64,000 nucleotides of DNA, taken from assembly GCF_900163965.1 (NCBI RefSeq), contig NZ_FULE01000025.1, positions 38,713-102,712 on the forward strand. Direction: 5' to 3'. This DNA is from Vibrio ruber DSM 16370. GTDB lineage: Bacteria > Pseudomonadota > Gammaproteobacteria > Enterobacterales > Vibrionaceae. The notes beneath the pieces were generated by a model. It was given only the letters and a program-made list of their open reading frames with translations. It was not told the origin of the DNA and made no database searches. How positions within the stretch are numbered: position 1 is the first letter of the stretch; each line of letters opens with the position of its first letter. The position numbers were made by a program, and so were the translations under genes. Positions 30,639 through 41,332 of this stretch are shown here, piece after piece.

Positions 30639-31301
30639 ATGAACCGTCCTATGTATTCACGCACATCGACTTTAGATAGTGCACTTCAAACAAACAAAGT
30701 GTTAAGAAACACCTATGCGCTATTAGGGATGACACTGTTGTGGTCTGCTGTCGTCGCTGGCGTATCCATGGCGATGAACCTGCCGTCTCCGGGGTTGATC
30801 ATCATGTTGGTCGGCTTCTATGGTTTGCTGTTCCTGACTGAGAAAAACCGTGATAACAGTATGGGGTTAGTTTTCACCTTCCTGTTTACTGGTTTCCTCG
30901 GTTATACGTTAGGACCGATCCTAAACGCATATATCAGTGCCGGTCTCGGCGATGTGGTATTAACAGCGCTCGGTGGTACAGCCCTGACCTTTATGGCGGC
31001 TTCTGCTTATGCCCTAACCACCAAACGTGACCTCTCATTCCTGTCCGGAATGCTGTTGGCCGGTTTTGCCGTACTGCTCGTTGGGTTTATTGCAAATATC
31101 TTCCTGCAACTCCCTGCGCTTTATCTGGCAATGAGCGGCCTGTTCGTGCTGTTCTCAACCGGTGCGATTTTGCTGACTACACAGCAAATTGTCCGCGGTG
31201 GTGAGACGAACTATATTTCGGCAACAATCACGCTGTATGTTTCAATCTATAACCTGTTCATCAGCCTGCTGAGTATTCTGGGCTTCATGAACGACGATTA
31301 A
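30639..31301 (+). CDS. yccA: Bax inhibitor-1 / YccA family inner-membrane protein
   Basis: Seven-helix membrane protein of the BI-1 family. In E. coli YccA is a substrate and modulator of the FtsH membrane protease. The 220 residues (E. coli 219) show seven hydrophobic segments from about residue 27 to the C-terminus. Family motifs are LRNTYALLGMTLLWSA near the start, the conserved central region FLGYTLGPILNAY, and the terminal YVSIYNLFISLLSILGFMNDD with the acidic tail. AGGAAG lies before the ATG. It is followed by tusE, acyP and rlmI, an arrangement resembling the E. coli yccA-tusE-yccX-rlmI group. Confidence 0.94.
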   Translation: MNRPMYSRTSTLDSALQTNKVLRNTYALLGMTLLWSAVVAGVSMAMNLPSPGLIIMLVGFYGLLFLTEKNRDNSMGLVFTFLFTGFLGYTLGPILNAYISAGLGDVVLTALGGTALTFMAASAYALTTKRDLSFLSGMLLAGFAVLLVGFIANIFLQLPALYLAMSGLFVLFSTGAILLTTQQIVRGGETNYISATITLYVSIYNLFISLLSILGFMNDD

Positions 31302-31369
31302 TTGTTCTGAAACAGGCGTTCTGAAATAAAATCAGCGAACTGCCATGTTTTGAACGACACAGCAGCGCA

Positions 31370-31397
31370 AAAAAAGCCCAGATTCTGGGCTTTTTTT
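31370..31397 (+). terminator. Rho-independent terminator of yccA
   Basis: AGCCCA/TGGGCT stem (31375-31380 with 31386-31391) around GATTC, flanked by an A-run upstream and TTTTTTT downstream. Confidence 0.85.
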
Positions 31398-31491
31398 ATA
31401 TTTTCACACATCTTTTCGATAACAGTGATTGTGCCATTCCCGGCACTCCGCTACCCTTACCGCGTTCTAATTGATGAGGCAACACCGAGCT

Positions 31492-31821
31492 ATGTTCGAA
31501 TATAACGGTCAAATAATTGAAACCGACAGCGAAGGTTATTTACTTGATCACACCCAGTGGCAAGAAGGAATGATCCCACTATTGGCTGAAGCAGAAGGTA
31601 TTGAATTAACTGAAGCACATATGGAAGTCATTCATTTTGTCAGAGCATTCTACGAAGAATACAACACCTCTCCTGCCATCCGCATGTTGGTCAAGGCCAT
31701 GGAAAAAGCCCATGGTCCGGAAAAAGGCAACAGCAAGTATCTCTTTAAGCTGTTTCGTAAAGGCCCGGCTAAACAGGCAACCAAACTGGCCGGACTCCCC
31801 AAACCAGCAAAATGCCTGTGA
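31492..31821 (+). CDS. tusE: sulfurtransferase TusE
   Basis: DsrC-family sulfur carrier that takes persulfide from TusBCD and hands it to MnmA for 2-thiolation of tRNA wobble uridine. The 109 residues equal E. coli TusE. Diagnostic stretches are [38 protein letters not shown] and the C-terminal [19 protein letters not shown], whose penultimate cysteine is the catalytic one. The ATG at 31492 aligns with the family start; TTG/ATG codons seven residues earlier are possible because the ribosome-binding site is weak for either. Confidence 0.93.
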   Translation: MFEYNGQIIETDSEGYLLDHTQWQEGMIPLLAEAEGIELTEAHMEVIHFVRAFYEEYNTSPAIRMLVKAMEKAHGPEKGNSKYLFKLFRKGPAKQATKLAGLPKPAKCL

Positions 31822-31996
31822 CACCATCACGATCTCAGGTCGGTGAACATTAAATTAGATGTAACCGACACATTCAAATGACATCGAACCGGTTGAGGTA
31901 CAGCCTGTTTACGGTTAAACACATTATCGCCTATCGCGCTATCCGTTGAAACAAAGCCCCCTCAACCACGACATTACCCATGAATGAAATTGCCCA

Positions 31997-32272
31997 TTAA
32001 TGGATTGAAAAGCCCCGAAATGACTTTTCACTGTGAAAATCGGTCCGTTCAACTGCTTCTACACGCGCAGCCGGAGAACCTTGCTGGAGCCAGTGATAAA
32101 ATAATTCCAGTTTATCCGCTTCACCACAGGCAACCACCTCAACATCACCATTATGTAAATTTTTCGCATAACCGGTCAGCCCTAATTTCAAAGCCTGATG
32201 CGAGGTGTAATAACGAAAACCAACCCCTTGGACAACACCTTTCACGGTAAAGATTTCTCGTTTTTGTGACAT
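31997..32272 (-). CDS. acyP: acylphosphatase
   Basis: Small cytoplasmic enzyme hydrolysing acyl phosphates. The 91 residues match the family. The catalytic loop [11 protein letters not shown] carries the essential arginine (R20), and the catalytic asparagine is in [13 protein letters not shown]. The start follows GGAGGAG on the minus strand. It lies between tusE and rlmI but on the opposite strand, as yccX does in E. coli. Confidence 0.95.
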   Translation of the reverse strand: MSQKREIFTVKGVVQGVGFRYYTSHQALKLGLTGYAKNLHNGDVEVVACGEADKLELFYHWLQQGSPAARVEAVERTDFHSEKSFRGFSIH

Positions 32273-32497
32273 TTTCAGCTCCTCCTCTTTCGCATCAGAA
32301 AACTCATCGAGCCATGAGATTCGCTATAGGGACAGTATATCTGAATTTCTATCAAATGTGATGGATACCCCGCTCACTGTGAACAATAATTCACCACATT
32401 CAAAAACACTTGCAACCCAAAGGCTAATCCCTTCAAGCAATTGCTTTTCCCCCTCACATCACCGACAATATCGTTTTTCAAGCTACAGAATACATCT

Positions 32498-33691
32498 ATG
32501 ACAGCCGCTATCTATCTCGCCAAAGGGCGTGACAAATCCCTCCTCCGCCGCCATCCTTGGATTTTTTCCCGCGCAATTCATCACGTTCAAGGTGAGCCAG
32601 TTTCAGGCCAGACTGTGGATGTCTATAGCCACGACGGACAGTGGCTGGCGAAGGCCGGTTTTTCGCCGCAATCGCAAATTCGCGCCCGGGTCTGGAGTTT
32701 CGAGCCGACTGATATTGATACCGACTTTTTCATCCGGCGTATCCGTCAGGCACAACAGCTTAGAGAACCCGTCATTCATCAGGGTCAATTAACCGGCTAT
32801 CGGCTGATCGCCGCTGAATCTGATGGCTTACCGGGAATTACGATAGACAGATATGGCGATTATCTGGTTTGTCAGGTGTTAAGTGCAGCCGCTGAGTTGT
32901 TAAAACCCTTGCTGGTCGAAGCGCTTAAAACTTGTTTCCCGGAATGCCATATTTATGAGCGTTCAGACGTTGCCATGCGCAAAAAAGAAGGGTTACCAGA
33001 ACAAGTCGGTGTATTACATGGTAGCGCACCGACCGCACCGGTTATCATTGAAGAAAATGGTATAAAAATCAGCGTTGATATCATCAATGGCCATAAGACT
33101 GGCTTTTATCTGGATCAACGGGACAGTCGTTTGCACGCCATGAAATATGTTCAGGATAAAGAAGTGCTGAATTGCTTCTCTTATACTGGCGGGTTTGGTC
33201 TCTACGCACTAAAAGGTGGGGCGAAACGGGTAATCAACGCCGATGTATCCCAACCGGCACTAGATACCGCCAAGGCCAATGCCCAATTGAATGAGTTCGA
33301 TCTCTCTAAAAAGCGCGCAGTCTTTCTAAACGCAGATGTCTTCAAATTATTACGCGAATACCGTGATCAAGGTACTCAATTTGATGTCGTTATTATGGAT
33401 CCGCCAAAGTTTGCCGAATCAAAAGCACAGTTGAACGGTGCTTGCCGAGGATATAAAGATATTAATATGCTGGCAATGCAGATTCTCAGACCGGGCGGGA
33501 CGTTACTCACCTACTCCTGCTCCGGTCTTATGGATCAGATGTTATTTCAGAAAATTATTGCTGATGCCGCACTGGATGCCGGGCGAAGTGTTAAGTTTGT
33601 CGAACGTTTTAGTCAGGCCGCAGATCATCCCATCGACTCGGCCTATCCGGAGGGCTTCTACCTCAAAGGTTTAGCCTGTAAAGTTCTGTAA
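32498..33691 (+). CDS. rlmI: 23S rRNA m5C1962 methyltransferase RlmI
   Basis: SAM-dependent enzyme that methylates C1962 of 23S rRNA. The N-terminal PUA domain ([21 protein letters not shown]) and the Rossmann methyltransferase domain with [38 protein letters not shown] and the catalytic-cysteine motif TYSCSGLM are all visible. The 397 residues agree with E. coli (396). The ATG at 32498 matches the family N-terminus [11 protein letters not shown]; an upstream in-frame ATG would add 19 unlike residues. Confidence 0.95.
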   Translation: MTAAIYLAKGRDKSLLRRHPWIFSRAIHHVQGEPVSGQTVDVYSHDGQWLAKAGFSPQSQIRARVWSFEPTDIDTDFFIRRIRQAQQLREPVIHQGQLTGYRLIAAESDGLPGITIDRYGDYLVCQVLSAAAELLKPLLVEALKTCFPECHIYERSDVAMRKKEGLPEQVGVLHGSAPTAPVIIEENGIKISVDIINGHKTGFYLDQRDSRLHAMKYVQDKEVLNCFSYTGGFGLYALKGGAKRVINADVSQPALDTAKANAQLNEFDLSKKRAVFLNADVFKLLREYRDQGTQFDVVIMDPPKFAESKAQLNGACRGYKDINMLAMQILRPGGTLLTYSCSGLMDQMLFQKIIADAALDAGRSVKFVERFSQAADHPIDSAYPEGFYLKGLACKVL

Positions 33692-34146
33692 CAATAGCTC
33701 TCGATGAATGGGTGTGCAGTGCGCCCATTCTTTCCCCGATTCCCCTCACTACTCACACCGTTTTCAATTACAAAAAAACAGACGATAACTCTTATAACAA
33801 GTCGCTCACAAAGCAAAAAAATGAGAGCTCACTCCATATTCTGCAACATGAATGTAAATAAAAAGAAAGATTCTGGTATTGACTAACTCATGTTTATAAC
33901 CTAATTAAAAATATGAGGGAAGATTTTTAGACATCGTCAGTAGTTTTTTAATTTTCGTTAATTAAACAACTAATTAGATAAATGATGGACTGTATAATAA
34001 ATTATATAAAAGCCAGCCATATAGATAACTACCGGAAATCGGCATATCCAGGATTGATATTTTGTGAAAAATGTTGAGTCAAACGGGAATCACGCGTTCA
34101 GGATATCGATTTTCAACCACTTGATATCACTTAGTAGGAAATGAGA
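33692..34146. other. intergenic region between rlmI and the chemoreceptor gene
   Basis: About 455 AT-rich bases with no convincing gene. A hairpin near its left end probably terminates rlmI. A TATAAT at 33993-33998 is a candidate -10 for the chemoreceptor gene, with no clear -35. Confidence 0.45.
33706..33734 (+). terminator. probable terminator of rlmI
   Basis: GAATGGG (33706-33712) pairs with CCCATTC (33724-33730) and is followed by TTTCC; the large loop can pair further through G-C and G-U. Confidence 0.55.
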
Positions 34147-35802
34147 ATGTTTCAGAATCGCCTCACCTTAAAATTACGACTGGTCATTGCTGTGGCAATT
34201 CCTTGTCTTGCTCTGATTCTGGTTGGTATCAATAGCCTCCATAAGATGGCCAATATTCAACATCAATCCGAGCAGCTTTATGTCAATACCGCAGAGCCTT
34301 TGCGAGCAATGGCTGAGGCCGCGTCGCGAATTCCGAGAATGCGGGTCGGTATCGATATGATGTTGATGCAAGATACTTCCCTCAAAGATAAAAAAGGGAT
34401 TCAGACTCGCGTAAAAGAGGCATATAAAGAAGATATTCCCGAAATGCGTCAAGCAATGCAACTTGCGGTGGATACACAGGTTGATCCAGATATGAAGCGA
34501 GATGCCCTCAAGCTGCAAAAAGACTATGAAGAGATGATCTCTCAGGCAATTACACCATTGCTGGAAGCTCTGAGTAAAAACGATCTGGAAGGTGCCAGAG
34601 AAATCTACAAAGCACGCTATGCCGGATACTATAACGTCACACGTAAAGCATCGAACAAATTACTGGATACCCTACTGGAGCAAGCCCGAAAGCACAATCA
34701 AATCAGTATTGATACATACAACCAAGCTCAAATCGTGATGATAATTACCATTGCTCTCGGTTTGCTTGCTTCCATCGTTGTCTCTACATGGATCGTCATT
34801 CAGCTCAGAAAACGAGTAAGCTCTCTGAGAAACTCCATTACTTATGCCGCCAATAATCTCGCACTACATACACGAATCACACTCACCGGTCAGGATGAAA
34901 TCAGTCAAATTGCCGAAAGCTTCAACCGCTTTATCGAGAAAGTCCACAGCTCAATACAGGACGTTTCCAATAATGCCAGAGAACTAGCCGAAACCGCGCA
35001 GAATGTAGCCAAACAATCCAACCTCACTCACAACAACTGTACTCGTCAGAGTGAACGGATTATTCAGGTCGCCACCGCAATTACTGAAATGGGCAGCACC
35101 GTGAGTGAAATTGCTTCAAATGCGGCAAACGCTGCTGAAACAGCCCATCAGGCAACTCAACAGACATCTGAAAGTAATCAAATTGTGATGCGAACACAGC
35201 AAGAGATTGAAGCACTGACAGAAACGTTGAATCAGTCAAGTGATGTCGTCCAGTCACTCAGTCATCAGGTTGATGACATCAGTACCATACTGGATACGAT
35301 TCGCGGGATCTCGGAACAGACGAACTTGCTGGCGCTTAACGCTGCAATTGAGGCTGCCAGAGCGGGTGAACAAGGGCGTGGTTTTGCTGTCGTGGCTGAT
35401 GAAGTCCGTAATCTTGCCACGCGCTCAGCCGCATCGACTGATGAAATCCAAGAAGTTATCGAAAAATTACGTCATGAGTCATCTCGCGCAGTCTCCGCCA
35501 TGCAACTCGGTAAAGATAAAAGCCAGCTGGTAGTCGGCCATGCAACAGCCACCAGTAATTCATTACAGGAGATCAGCCACCATATCCATCAATTAAATGA
35601 TCAAAACACCCAAAATGCCGCAGCAACTGAAGAACAATCATCGGTCGTGGCTGAGTTGGGCGAGAATATCGAAGACATTAGTATGCTGACGGATGAAACA
35701 ACCAGACTGTCTGAGCAACTGACAGACGCCAGTACTCATCTGCACAATGTGTCCCAGCAATTGGATGATTTGGTGAAATATTTTGATCTAGGCAAGCAAT
35801 AA
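34147..35802 (+). CDS. methyl-accepting chemotaxis protein (4-helix-bundle sensor)
   Basis: Transmembrane chemoreceptor signalling through CheA/CheW. TM1 is at about residues 10-30, followed by a periplasmic four-helix-bundle domain (about 30-195), TM2 (about 196-220), a HAMP domain, and a long cytoplasmic coiled coil. The signalling tip [20 protein letters not shown] and [19 protein letters not shown] lie near residues 385-425. No CheR-binding pentapeptide is seen at the C-terminus. The second ATG (34147) is preferred because AGGA sits seven bases before it, whereas it is only one base from the ATG at 34141. Ligand is unknown; closeness to the citrate genes suggests a carboxylate but proves nothing. 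Confidence 0.93.
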   Translation: MFQNRLTLKLRLVIAVAIPCLALILVGINSLHKMANIQHQSEQLYVNTAEPLRAMAEAASRIPRMRVGIDMMLMQDTSLKDKKGIQTRVKEAYKEDIPEMRQAMQLAVDTQVDPDMKRDALKLQKDYEEMISQAITPLLEALSKNDLEGAREIYKARYAGYYNVTRKASNKLLDTLLEQARKHNQISIDTYNQAQIVMIITIALGLLASIVVSTWIVIQLRKRVSSLRNSITYAANNLALHTRITLTGQDEISQIAESFNRFIEKVHSSIQDVSNNARELAETAQNVAKQSNLTHNNCTRQSERIIQVATAITEMGSTVSEIASNAANAAETAHQATQQTSESNQIVMRTQQEIEALTETLNQSSDVVQSLSHQVDDISTILDTIRGISEQTNLLALNAAIEAARAGEQGRGFAVVADEVRNLATRSAASTDEIQEVIEKLRHESSRAVSAMQLGKDKSQLVVGHATATSNSLQEISHHIHQLNDQNTQNAAATEEQSSVVAELGENIEDISMLTDETTRLSEQLTDASTHLHNVSQQLDDLVKYFDLGKQ

Positions 35803-35828
35803 CAGTTTTATATCCCACTCACTTAACA

Positions 35829-35878
35829 TGAAGCGCATTTTGTATTCAGTCATAAAAACCAATACGAAATGCGCTTCA
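35829..35878. repeat. long 18-bp inverted repeat downstream of the chemoreceptor gene
   Basis: TGAAGCGCATTTTGTATT (35829-35846) pairs along its full length (one G-U) with 35861-35878 around a 14-nt loop. No T-run follows in either direction, so it is not an ordinary intrinsic terminator although it separates the convergent chemoreceptor and citG genes. Confidence 0.75.
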
Positions 35879-36045
35879 TCACAGCACCATACAACAGTAT
35901 GTATGCGCCAGTGATGATTAAAAATATCTCCCCCAGATAAAAAACTTCGGTAGAGTAACGTCACCTACCGAAGAAAAAGTACCACCAAATCTATCCAAAC
36001 TTACTTTAAACCGAATAAAAATGAGCAGCAAAAGGTCAGTAGCCC

Positions 36046-37017
36046 CTAATCTATCGGGGAAAAGATGCTCTCTAATTCTGCAATCAGCCAAGTCACAGCC
36101 AGTAAATCAGCGCTACCGCCCGGGCTGAGATGACGTTCTATCAGGCAACGGTCAAACTGATTCAATGCCATTTCGATATCCGGATGGGCAATTCCCCCGG
36201 ATGCCAACAGGCTGGACGCATATTGCTGAGCATACAGTAATCCGGCCATTCCTCCGCGAGCAAGCAAATTAGTATCCTGATTATTGGCAATCAGCACCAA
36301 CAACGTCTGCCACAAAGCTTGTTCTGTCGAGACCCCTTGTGCGATAGCAGATTGGTAGGCCGGTAATGCATGTACCATAATCGTCTCAAAACCCGACGCA
36401 GCTTCACCCCGGGCACCGGTCACACCATATTGTTGATAGAGCTTTTCTCCTTGCGTCACCGGTGTACGATGTTTCATCTCCCGCAGCTCATCCCAGACCG
36501 GCTGTTGACAACACTGACTCACCGCTGCACTGATAGCTCGAGCGTTTATCTGCTGCTGATTGGCTTTCAACCAACCGACCACACCACCAATGAGCCCCAT
36601 CGAAAAGATCATCCCCTTATGAGTATTGACGCCCGAAGTGGCCTGAAACATGGTTGTTTCTGCATCAATGCCTATCGGTCGCAACTCATTTAAGAGCGAT
36701 GAGAGCGGTTGATGATGCTGCTGCCACCCCATCCGAACAAAACTGGTCATGTATGGGGCAAGCGCTTCAGCACTGCGGACAAATAACGCCAGATCCATGT
36801 CCTGATGGGCTCCTTGATTTACGGTATCAACCAACCCCGGTTTCGGTGTCAGATGAACTTCTAGCATCATGGCATGATAAGCCAAATGGCCGACGAATTG
36901 GTCGAAAGGAAACTGACCTCGATCGTGACAGTGTAACATGCTAATATTGTCACGATTCAGCTCATCTCTATCCCGTTGTTTTTCAAACAGTAAATCAATG
37001 ACAGCACTCGTCTGCAT
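36046..37017 (-). CDS. citG: triphosphoribosyl-dephospho-CoA synthase
   Basis: Makes 2'-(5''-triphosphoribosyl)-3'-dephospho-CoA from ATP and dephospho-CoA, the precursor of the citrate lyase prosthetic group. The 323 residues show the CitG/MdcB signatures PKPGLVDTVNQGAHQDMD, SGVNTHKGMIFSMG, GARGEAASGF and LSPGGSADLLAVTWLI. The start at 37017 is chosen because TGAGGAA lies just upstream; this overlaps the end of citX by 23 bases. Last gene of the citCDEFXG operon. Confidence 0.93.
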   Translation of the reverse strand: MQTSAVIDLLFEKQRDRDELNRDNISMLHCHDRGQFPFDQFVGHLAYHAMMLEVHLTPKPGLVDTVNQGAHQDMDLALFVRSAEALAPYMTSFVRMGWQQHHQPLSSLLNELRPIGIDAETTMFQATSGVNTHKGMIFSMGLIGGVVGWLKANQQQINARAISAAVSQCCQQPVWDELREMKHRTPVTQGEKLYQQYGVTGARGEAASGFETIMVHALPAYQSAIAQGVSTEQALWQTLLVLIANNQDTNLLARGGMAGLLYAQQYASSLLASGGIAHPDIEMALNQFDRCLIERHLSPGGSADLLAVTWLIAELESIFSPID

Positions 37018-37534
37018 GAACCATTTCCTCAATTTTCGCCAAAAGCGCCTGCAACGGATGTCGGCGGGAACGGGCACAGATGACCGCATCTTCCTCACAG
37101 AGCAAACACTTTCTCCGCCCTATCTGATAAGCTTTACGACTAATACTTTTGCCTTGCTTATCAATCACGTCTAAGTCCATCAGCCGCCCTGTCGGATGCG
37201 TCTTCTCTATGTGCATCATCTGCTTCTTGAGTATGGATGCACTCACCCCTTGCACTGCAAATATCCCCTCAGGACCTGTTTTTTCATGATGTATTTGCTG
37301 CGCGATGAGTGTCCATCCCTGTTCATGACAAATGGCTTCTAATGCTGCGAGCCCCTGAGCAAAAATTTGCTCACTGACCGCATTCAGTTTTACCGGCCCC
37401 GGCATATTGATGCTAAACGAAACCAGAGGAACACCATAAGTTCTCAACCAAGCCAATTGTGTTTTTGCCCGTTGTTCTTTGCATGCAAGTAACTCGCATA
37501 ATTGGACGGGTGTTTCTTCTGCTATGTGTGTCAT
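36995..37534 (-). CDS. citX: citrate lyase holo-ACP synthase (CitX)
   Basis: Phosphoribosyl-dephospho-CoA transferase that attaches the prosthetic group to the serine of CitD. The 179 residues fit stand-alone CitX. Recognisable stretches are QLAWLRTYGVPLVSFSINMPGP, HPTGRLMDLDVID and RRKCLLCEEDAVICARSRRH near the end. Its ATG overlaps the citF stop by four bases (ATGA), and citG starts inside its 3' end, so the three are translationally coupled. Unlike Haemophilus, CitX and CitG are not fused. Confidence 0.93.
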   Translation of the reverse strand: MTHIAEETPVQLCELLACKEQRAKTQLAWLRTYGVPLVSFSINMPGPVKLNAVSEQIFAQGLAALEAICHEQGWTLIAQQIHHEKTGPEGIFAVQGVSASILKKQMMHIEKTHPTGRLMDLDVIDKQGKSISRKAYQIGRRKCLLCEEDAVICARSRRHPLQALLAKIEEMVHADECCH

Positions 37535-39057
37535 TGAGCAACCTCTTTAATCACATCAATGACAGAACCATCCCGGTAACGAACAAAGGCAATTGTTCTG
37601 TCAGTAAATTGAATGGGTTCAGGCTTACCGGTAATTAATTCAGCCCGTGCCTGCAATGCATCGATAGAATAAACCGGAATTGAAATTGCATTCAGTCGTT
37701 CGATCAGGTCTTCACGTCTCGGATTTACAGCAATACCGTGATCCGTGACTAACACATCAACCGATGCGCCCGGTGTTACCACATTCGTTACCCGCTCAAC
37801 AACGGTCGGAATCCGTCCCCGAACTAATGGTGCGACCACAATCGTTAAATTCGCAGCGGCAGCAGTATCACAATGACCACCGGAGGCGCCACGAATCACC
37901 CCGTCAGAGCCCGTAATCACATTGACATTAAACTGCATATCAATTTCTAAAGCACTGAGGATTACCACATCCAGCCGATCAACAACAGCTCCTTTGGAAG
38001 AAGGATTGGCGTATTCATTGGCTGAAATTTCATGATGGTTCGGATTCCGGGACAAAGAGTCAGCAGCCACCGAATCAAAACACTGCACATCCAGTAGTGT
38101 TTCGATCAAACCCTGCTCATGTAAATCAACCATCGTGGCCGTAATTCCGCCCAGACCGAAAGATGCCACAATATTATGTTTGATCATCTTATCTTTGAGG
38201 AAACGCGTCACCGCAAGAGAAGCGCCGCCGGAGCCGGTTTGCAAAGAAAAACCCGGTTGAAAATAACCGGAATGTTCAATGACCTCAGCCGCATGTTTTG
38301 CAATCAACAATTCACGTGGATTGGTAGTCATTCGCGTTGCATCTCCACCGATTTTATCCGGGTCCCCCACCTCTGCGACCTGAACCACTGCATCGACACA
38401 GTCCTGACGAATTGAAGCGGGCGCATTGGGATAATCAACAATTGATTCCGTCAGAATGATAACCCGATCCGCATATTGCGCATCAACCTGAGCATAACCT
38501 AAAGAACCACAGCGAGATTTGCCTTGAATGCCGTTAGCATTGCCAAACTCATCACTACATGGCACACCGATAAATGCGACATCGATATGGACTTCACCAC
38601 TTTGGACTAAGTGAACCCGTCCGCCATGCGAATGAATGTGAACCGGCTCTTCCAGCAGCCCCCGGGAAACCGCTTCAGCAAGCTCTCCCCGTAATCCGGA
38701 GGTATACATTTTACGGACGACACCATTGCGGATATGTTCAATTAATGGTGCATGAATCGACGTCAGAGAGCTGGAAGCTAAAGTTAAATCTTTGAACCCC
38801 ATTCTGGCAATCACATCCATCACAGCATTGATAGTTTTATCACCGCCTCGAAATGCATGATGAAAAGAAATCGTCATCCCATCCGCCAAGCCCATTTCTT
38901 TAATGGCCTGCTCAAGTGAACCTTTTAGTTTTCTGCCTTTTTTAAATCGTTCTTCAGCCAGATGCGGTGTAATTGCGTTGGCTCTTGTATATGGCGTTAA
39001 TGAATGGATTTCCAGTTCATCAAGCGAAATAGGATTATTTAACGTACTGACACTCAT
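37531..39057 (-). CDS. citF: citrate lyase alpha subunit (citrate:acetyl-ACP transferase)
   Basis: Exchanges acetate for citrate on the acyl carrier subunit, giving citryl-ACP. The 508 residues match the family (about 510). Motifs include SFHHAFRGGDKT, GVPCSDEFGNANG, QTGSGGASLAVTRFL, ASFGLGGITATMVDLH, and GASGGHCDTAAAANLTIVV near the C-terminus. The ATG at 39057 follows AGAAGG and begins with the family sequence; upstream in-frame residues would overlap citE and are unlike the family. It is 13 bases downstream of citE. Confidence 0.96.
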   Translation of the reverse strand: MSVSTLNNPISLDELEIHSLTPYTRANAITPHLAEERFKKGRKLKGSLEQAIKEMGLADGMTISFHHAFRGGDKTINAVMDVIARMGFKDLTLASSSLTSIHAPLIEHIRNGVVRKMYTSGLRGELAEAVSRGLLEEPVHIHSHGGRVHLVQSGEVHIDVAFIGVPCSDEFGNANGIQGKSRCGSLGYAQVDAQYADRVIILTESIVDYPNAPASIRQDCVDAVVQVAEVGDPDKIGGDATRMTTNPRELLIAKHAAEVIEHSGYFQPGFSLQTGSGGASLAVTRFLKDKMIKHNIVASFGLGGITATMVDLHEQGLIETLLDVQCFDSVAADSLSRNPNHHEISANEYANPSSKGAVVDRLDVVILSALEIDMQFNVNVITGSDGVIRGASGGHCDTAAAANLTIVVAPLVRGRIPTVVERVTNVVTPGASVDVLVTDHGIAVNPRREDLIERLNAISIPVYSIDALQARAELITGKPEPIQFTDRTIAFVRYRDGSVIDVIKEVAQ

Positions 39058-39070
39058 AACACACTGCCTT

Positions 39071-39946
39071 CTATTGTTTGATACCGGATTCAGCACGTTG
39101 CAATGTCCAGCGTGCACGTTCAATGATTGGGCTATCGACCATTTTCCCGTTAAGAGACACAACCCCTAGCCCTTGCTGCTCTGCTTCTTCAGCCGCTTCA
39201 ATGACGGCATAAGCATAATCAACCTCTTTTTGGGTCGGCGCATAGACATTGTGAAGTAAATCGATTTGGCGTGGGTTAATCAGTGATTTACCATCAAATC
39301 CAAGCTGTTTGATGTGCTCAGCCTCGCGGAGAAACCCTGCTTCATTGTTCGCATCCGAATAAACCGTATCAAATGCCATAATTCCGGCAGCTCGTGCAGC
39401 CTGAAGAATACTACACCGGGCAAACAGTAACTCCGTCCCTTCCGGAGAGCGGTTTGTTCTCAGGTCACGGACATAGTCTTCCGCGCCCAGCGCAATCCCG
39501 ATAAGCCGGGAAGAACTATGCGCGATCTCGACTGCATTATTGATTCCTTGAGCACTCTCAATCGCAGCCAAAAGTTTGGTACTACCGACGGCACGACCAC
39601 AGGCTCTCTCAATTTCTTCAATTTGGCTTGCCATCAGTGTCACGTCATGAGCCGTATCGGTTTTAGGAAGACGCACAACATTCGCTCCTCCTCTCACGAC
39701 TGCATTTAAATCATTGATACCGAATCTGGAGTCAATCGGATTCACCCGGACAACTGTTTCAATATCCTGATATAACGGATGTTGCAATGCACGATATACC
39801 AACATCCGGGCAGTATCTTTTTCCCGTAGTGAAACCGAGTCCTCAAGATCGAACATGATCGCATCAGGTTTATAGATAAAGGTATTACTCAACATTGCGG
39901 CATTAGCGCCCGGCACAAATAACATACTTCTGCGTAATCGACTCAT
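39071..39946 (-). CDS. citE: citrate lyase beta subunit (citryl-ACP lyase)
   Basis: Cleaves citryl-ACP to oxaloacetate and regenerates acetyl-ACP. HpcH/HpaI-type TIM barrel of 291 residues, starting [15 protein letters not shown], with [47 protein letters not shown] and [15 protein letters not shown], including the metal-binding glutamate and aspartate positions. The ATG at 39946 overlaps the citD stop by four bases (ATGA) and matches the family N-terminus. Confidence 0.96.
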   Translation of the reverse strand: MSRLRRSMLFVPGANAAMLSNTFIYKPDAIMFDLEDSVSLREKDTARMLVYRALQHPLYQDIETVVRVNPIDSRFGINDLNAVVRGGANVVRLPKTDTAHDVTLMASQIEEIERACGRAVGSTKLLAAIESAQGINNAVEIAHSSSRLIGIALGAEDYVRDLRTNRSPEGTELLFARCSILQAARAAGIMAFDTVYSDANNEAGFLREAEHIKQLGFDGKSLINPRQIDLLHNVYAPTQKEVDYAYAVIEAAEEAEQQGLGVVSLNGKMVDSPIIERARWTLQRAESGIKQ

Positions 39947-40239
39947 GACAATAAGCTCCAATCAATCTGTTCGACACCACAAGCACGCATTACTGCCGCC
40001 TGCACCCGAGCCTGAATCACGCAATCCAAAGCCCCTTTATCTTCAATGGTTAAAATGGCATCGGCAACTTTCAGTTGCTGGAGAGAATCGAGAACAACGT
40101 GCCTGATCACTTCACCGAACTGCTGCTGAACCGTACTATCAAGATGAATGATGATGCCACCTTCGTGATTAGGGGCGATTCGAACCTGAAGATCACTGGA
40201 CTCCAGAGTTCCTGCAAACGCTGGTTGTTTAATTTCCAT
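39943..40239 (-). CDS. citD: citrate lyase acyl carrier protein (gamma subunit)
   Basis: Carries the dephospho-CoA-derived prosthetic group that holds the acetyl and citryl groups. The 98 residues equal the usual size. Serine 14, the attachment site, sits in [13 protein letters not shown] as in E. coli and Klebsiella CitD. The C-terminal half has [16 protein letters not shown], a family signature. Located between citC and citE, with overlap into citE. Confidence 0.96.
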   Translation of the reverse strand: MEIKQPAFAGTLESSDLQVRIAPNHEGGIIIHLDSTVQQQFGEVIRHVVLDSLQQLKVADAILTIEDKGALDCVIQARVQAAVMRACGVEQIDWSLLS

Positions 40240-40282
40240 GGATTTGGCCTTTCTGATTTTAAATTTTTATATGAGATGCCGT

Positions 40283-41332
40283 TCAGGCCGCAACCGACTT
40301 GGCCCTATGGTACTGAACGTCATCGCTAAATAAGATTTTATAGGTGGTTTTCGGTACCAGTTTTGCAACTAGCTCATCCTGTTGCTGAGATAGCAACCGT
40401 CGTACTCTGGACGCCGATACAGGCTCACCATCAATGGCTTTTCTTGGCACTTCGACAATTTCAATACGGTTTGACCGGCAAGCCCCTGATGCCAACCAAC
40501 AATGCATCGACTCGTTATAATGATTGGTTACCGGACAAAGTGGTTCCGTGCCGACATAGCGGTGGGTGATCCCTAAAGCAGGAACAATCCCGTCGCGAAA
40601 TAGCTGAAGATCCAGTGCTGCATGACAATAATTAATTTTTTTCTGATCTTTGATGAAGTAAGTCGGGAATGTCGCTCTGGAAATCATGTAATCCGAGCCC
40701 GGATGAACCGTTACATTTTTCAAGTGCTGTGTACCGGCTCGAATCATGCTCAGCCGTTCAAGATAAGAGAAATCCTTTCCTTCTTCCCGGACAACAAACA
40801 GATGAACCCAATCACACTCCGCACAGGCTTTTTCAACCAGATATTGATGCCCCAATGTGAATGGGTTGGCATTCATGATCATGCCACCGATACGTTCTCC
40901 GGCCACTTTCATGAGTTTGAGTTGTTGACAGTAGGATTGAAAACGATTGGGACTATTTTCCATGAGAATCATGGCGTCATCGACTTGCGCAAGCGGGAAA
41001 AAGCCAGACTGGCGGAATAAATTAAAATTCTGAGGTTTGGTAAATAAAAATAAATTGTATCGTCCTAACTCATAAGCAAAGTTGGTTAATTCGGTCATCA
41101 GTGTCAATGATAATCCACTGCCGCGATACGTCTTCTCAATTGCAATCGACTTTAAAACTTTTCCGGCGATTGCACCACAGGCAAGTATCTGTCCAGAGAT
41201 ATGTTTCCCAATCACGAAGTATTCTACATCTTCATCAATATCCAACCCGTTATGTGCTAAAAAGGTTTGAATTTTGTCTATTTTATAGCGATTCGTAATC
41301 GGAACTCGAGAAAAGGATATCTCGTCTAACAT
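40283..41332 (-). CDS. citC: [citrate (pro-3S)-lyase] ligase
   Basis: Activates citrate lyase by ATP-dependent acetylation of the CitD prosthetic group. The 349 residues contain an N-terminal GNAT-like domain (about 1-130, with SIAIEKTYRGSGLSLTLMTEL) and a nucleotidyltransferase domain with the HxGH-type motif NANPFTLGHQYLVEKA, then GKDFSYLERLSMI and the C-terminal VSASRVRRLL. It opens the citCDEFXG operon and is divergent from citS. Confidence 0.96.
   Translation of the reverse strand: MLDEISFSRVPITNRYKIDKIQTFLAHNGLDIDEDVEYFVIGKHISGQILACGAIAGKVLKSIAIEKTYRGSGLSLTLMTELTNFAYELGRYNLFLFTKPQNFNLFRQSGFFPLAQVDDAMILMENSPNRFQSYCQQLKLMKVAGERIGGMIMNANPFTLGHQYLVEKACAECDWVHLFVVREEGKDFSYLERLSMIRAGTQHLKNVTVHPGSDYMISRATFPTYFIKDQKKINYCHAALDLQLFRDGIVPALGITHRYVGTEPLCPVTNHYNESMHCWLASGACRSNRIEIVEVPRKAIDGEPVSASRVRRLLSQQQDELVAKLVPKTTYKILFSDDVQYHRAKSVAA

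Noticed and set aside
36046..36070. CCCC/GGGG hairpin at the citG stop as a terminator
   Set aside because: Only four G-C pairs and no T-run on the minus strand.
36995..37098. Longer citG beginning at 37098
   Set aside because: The extra 27 residues are read from within citX in another frame, are arginine-rich and lack a ribosome-binding site; 37017 has a good one.
40170..40195. tRNA-like GATTCGAACCT stretch
   Set aside because: Lies inside citD on a coding strand with no cloverleaf around it.
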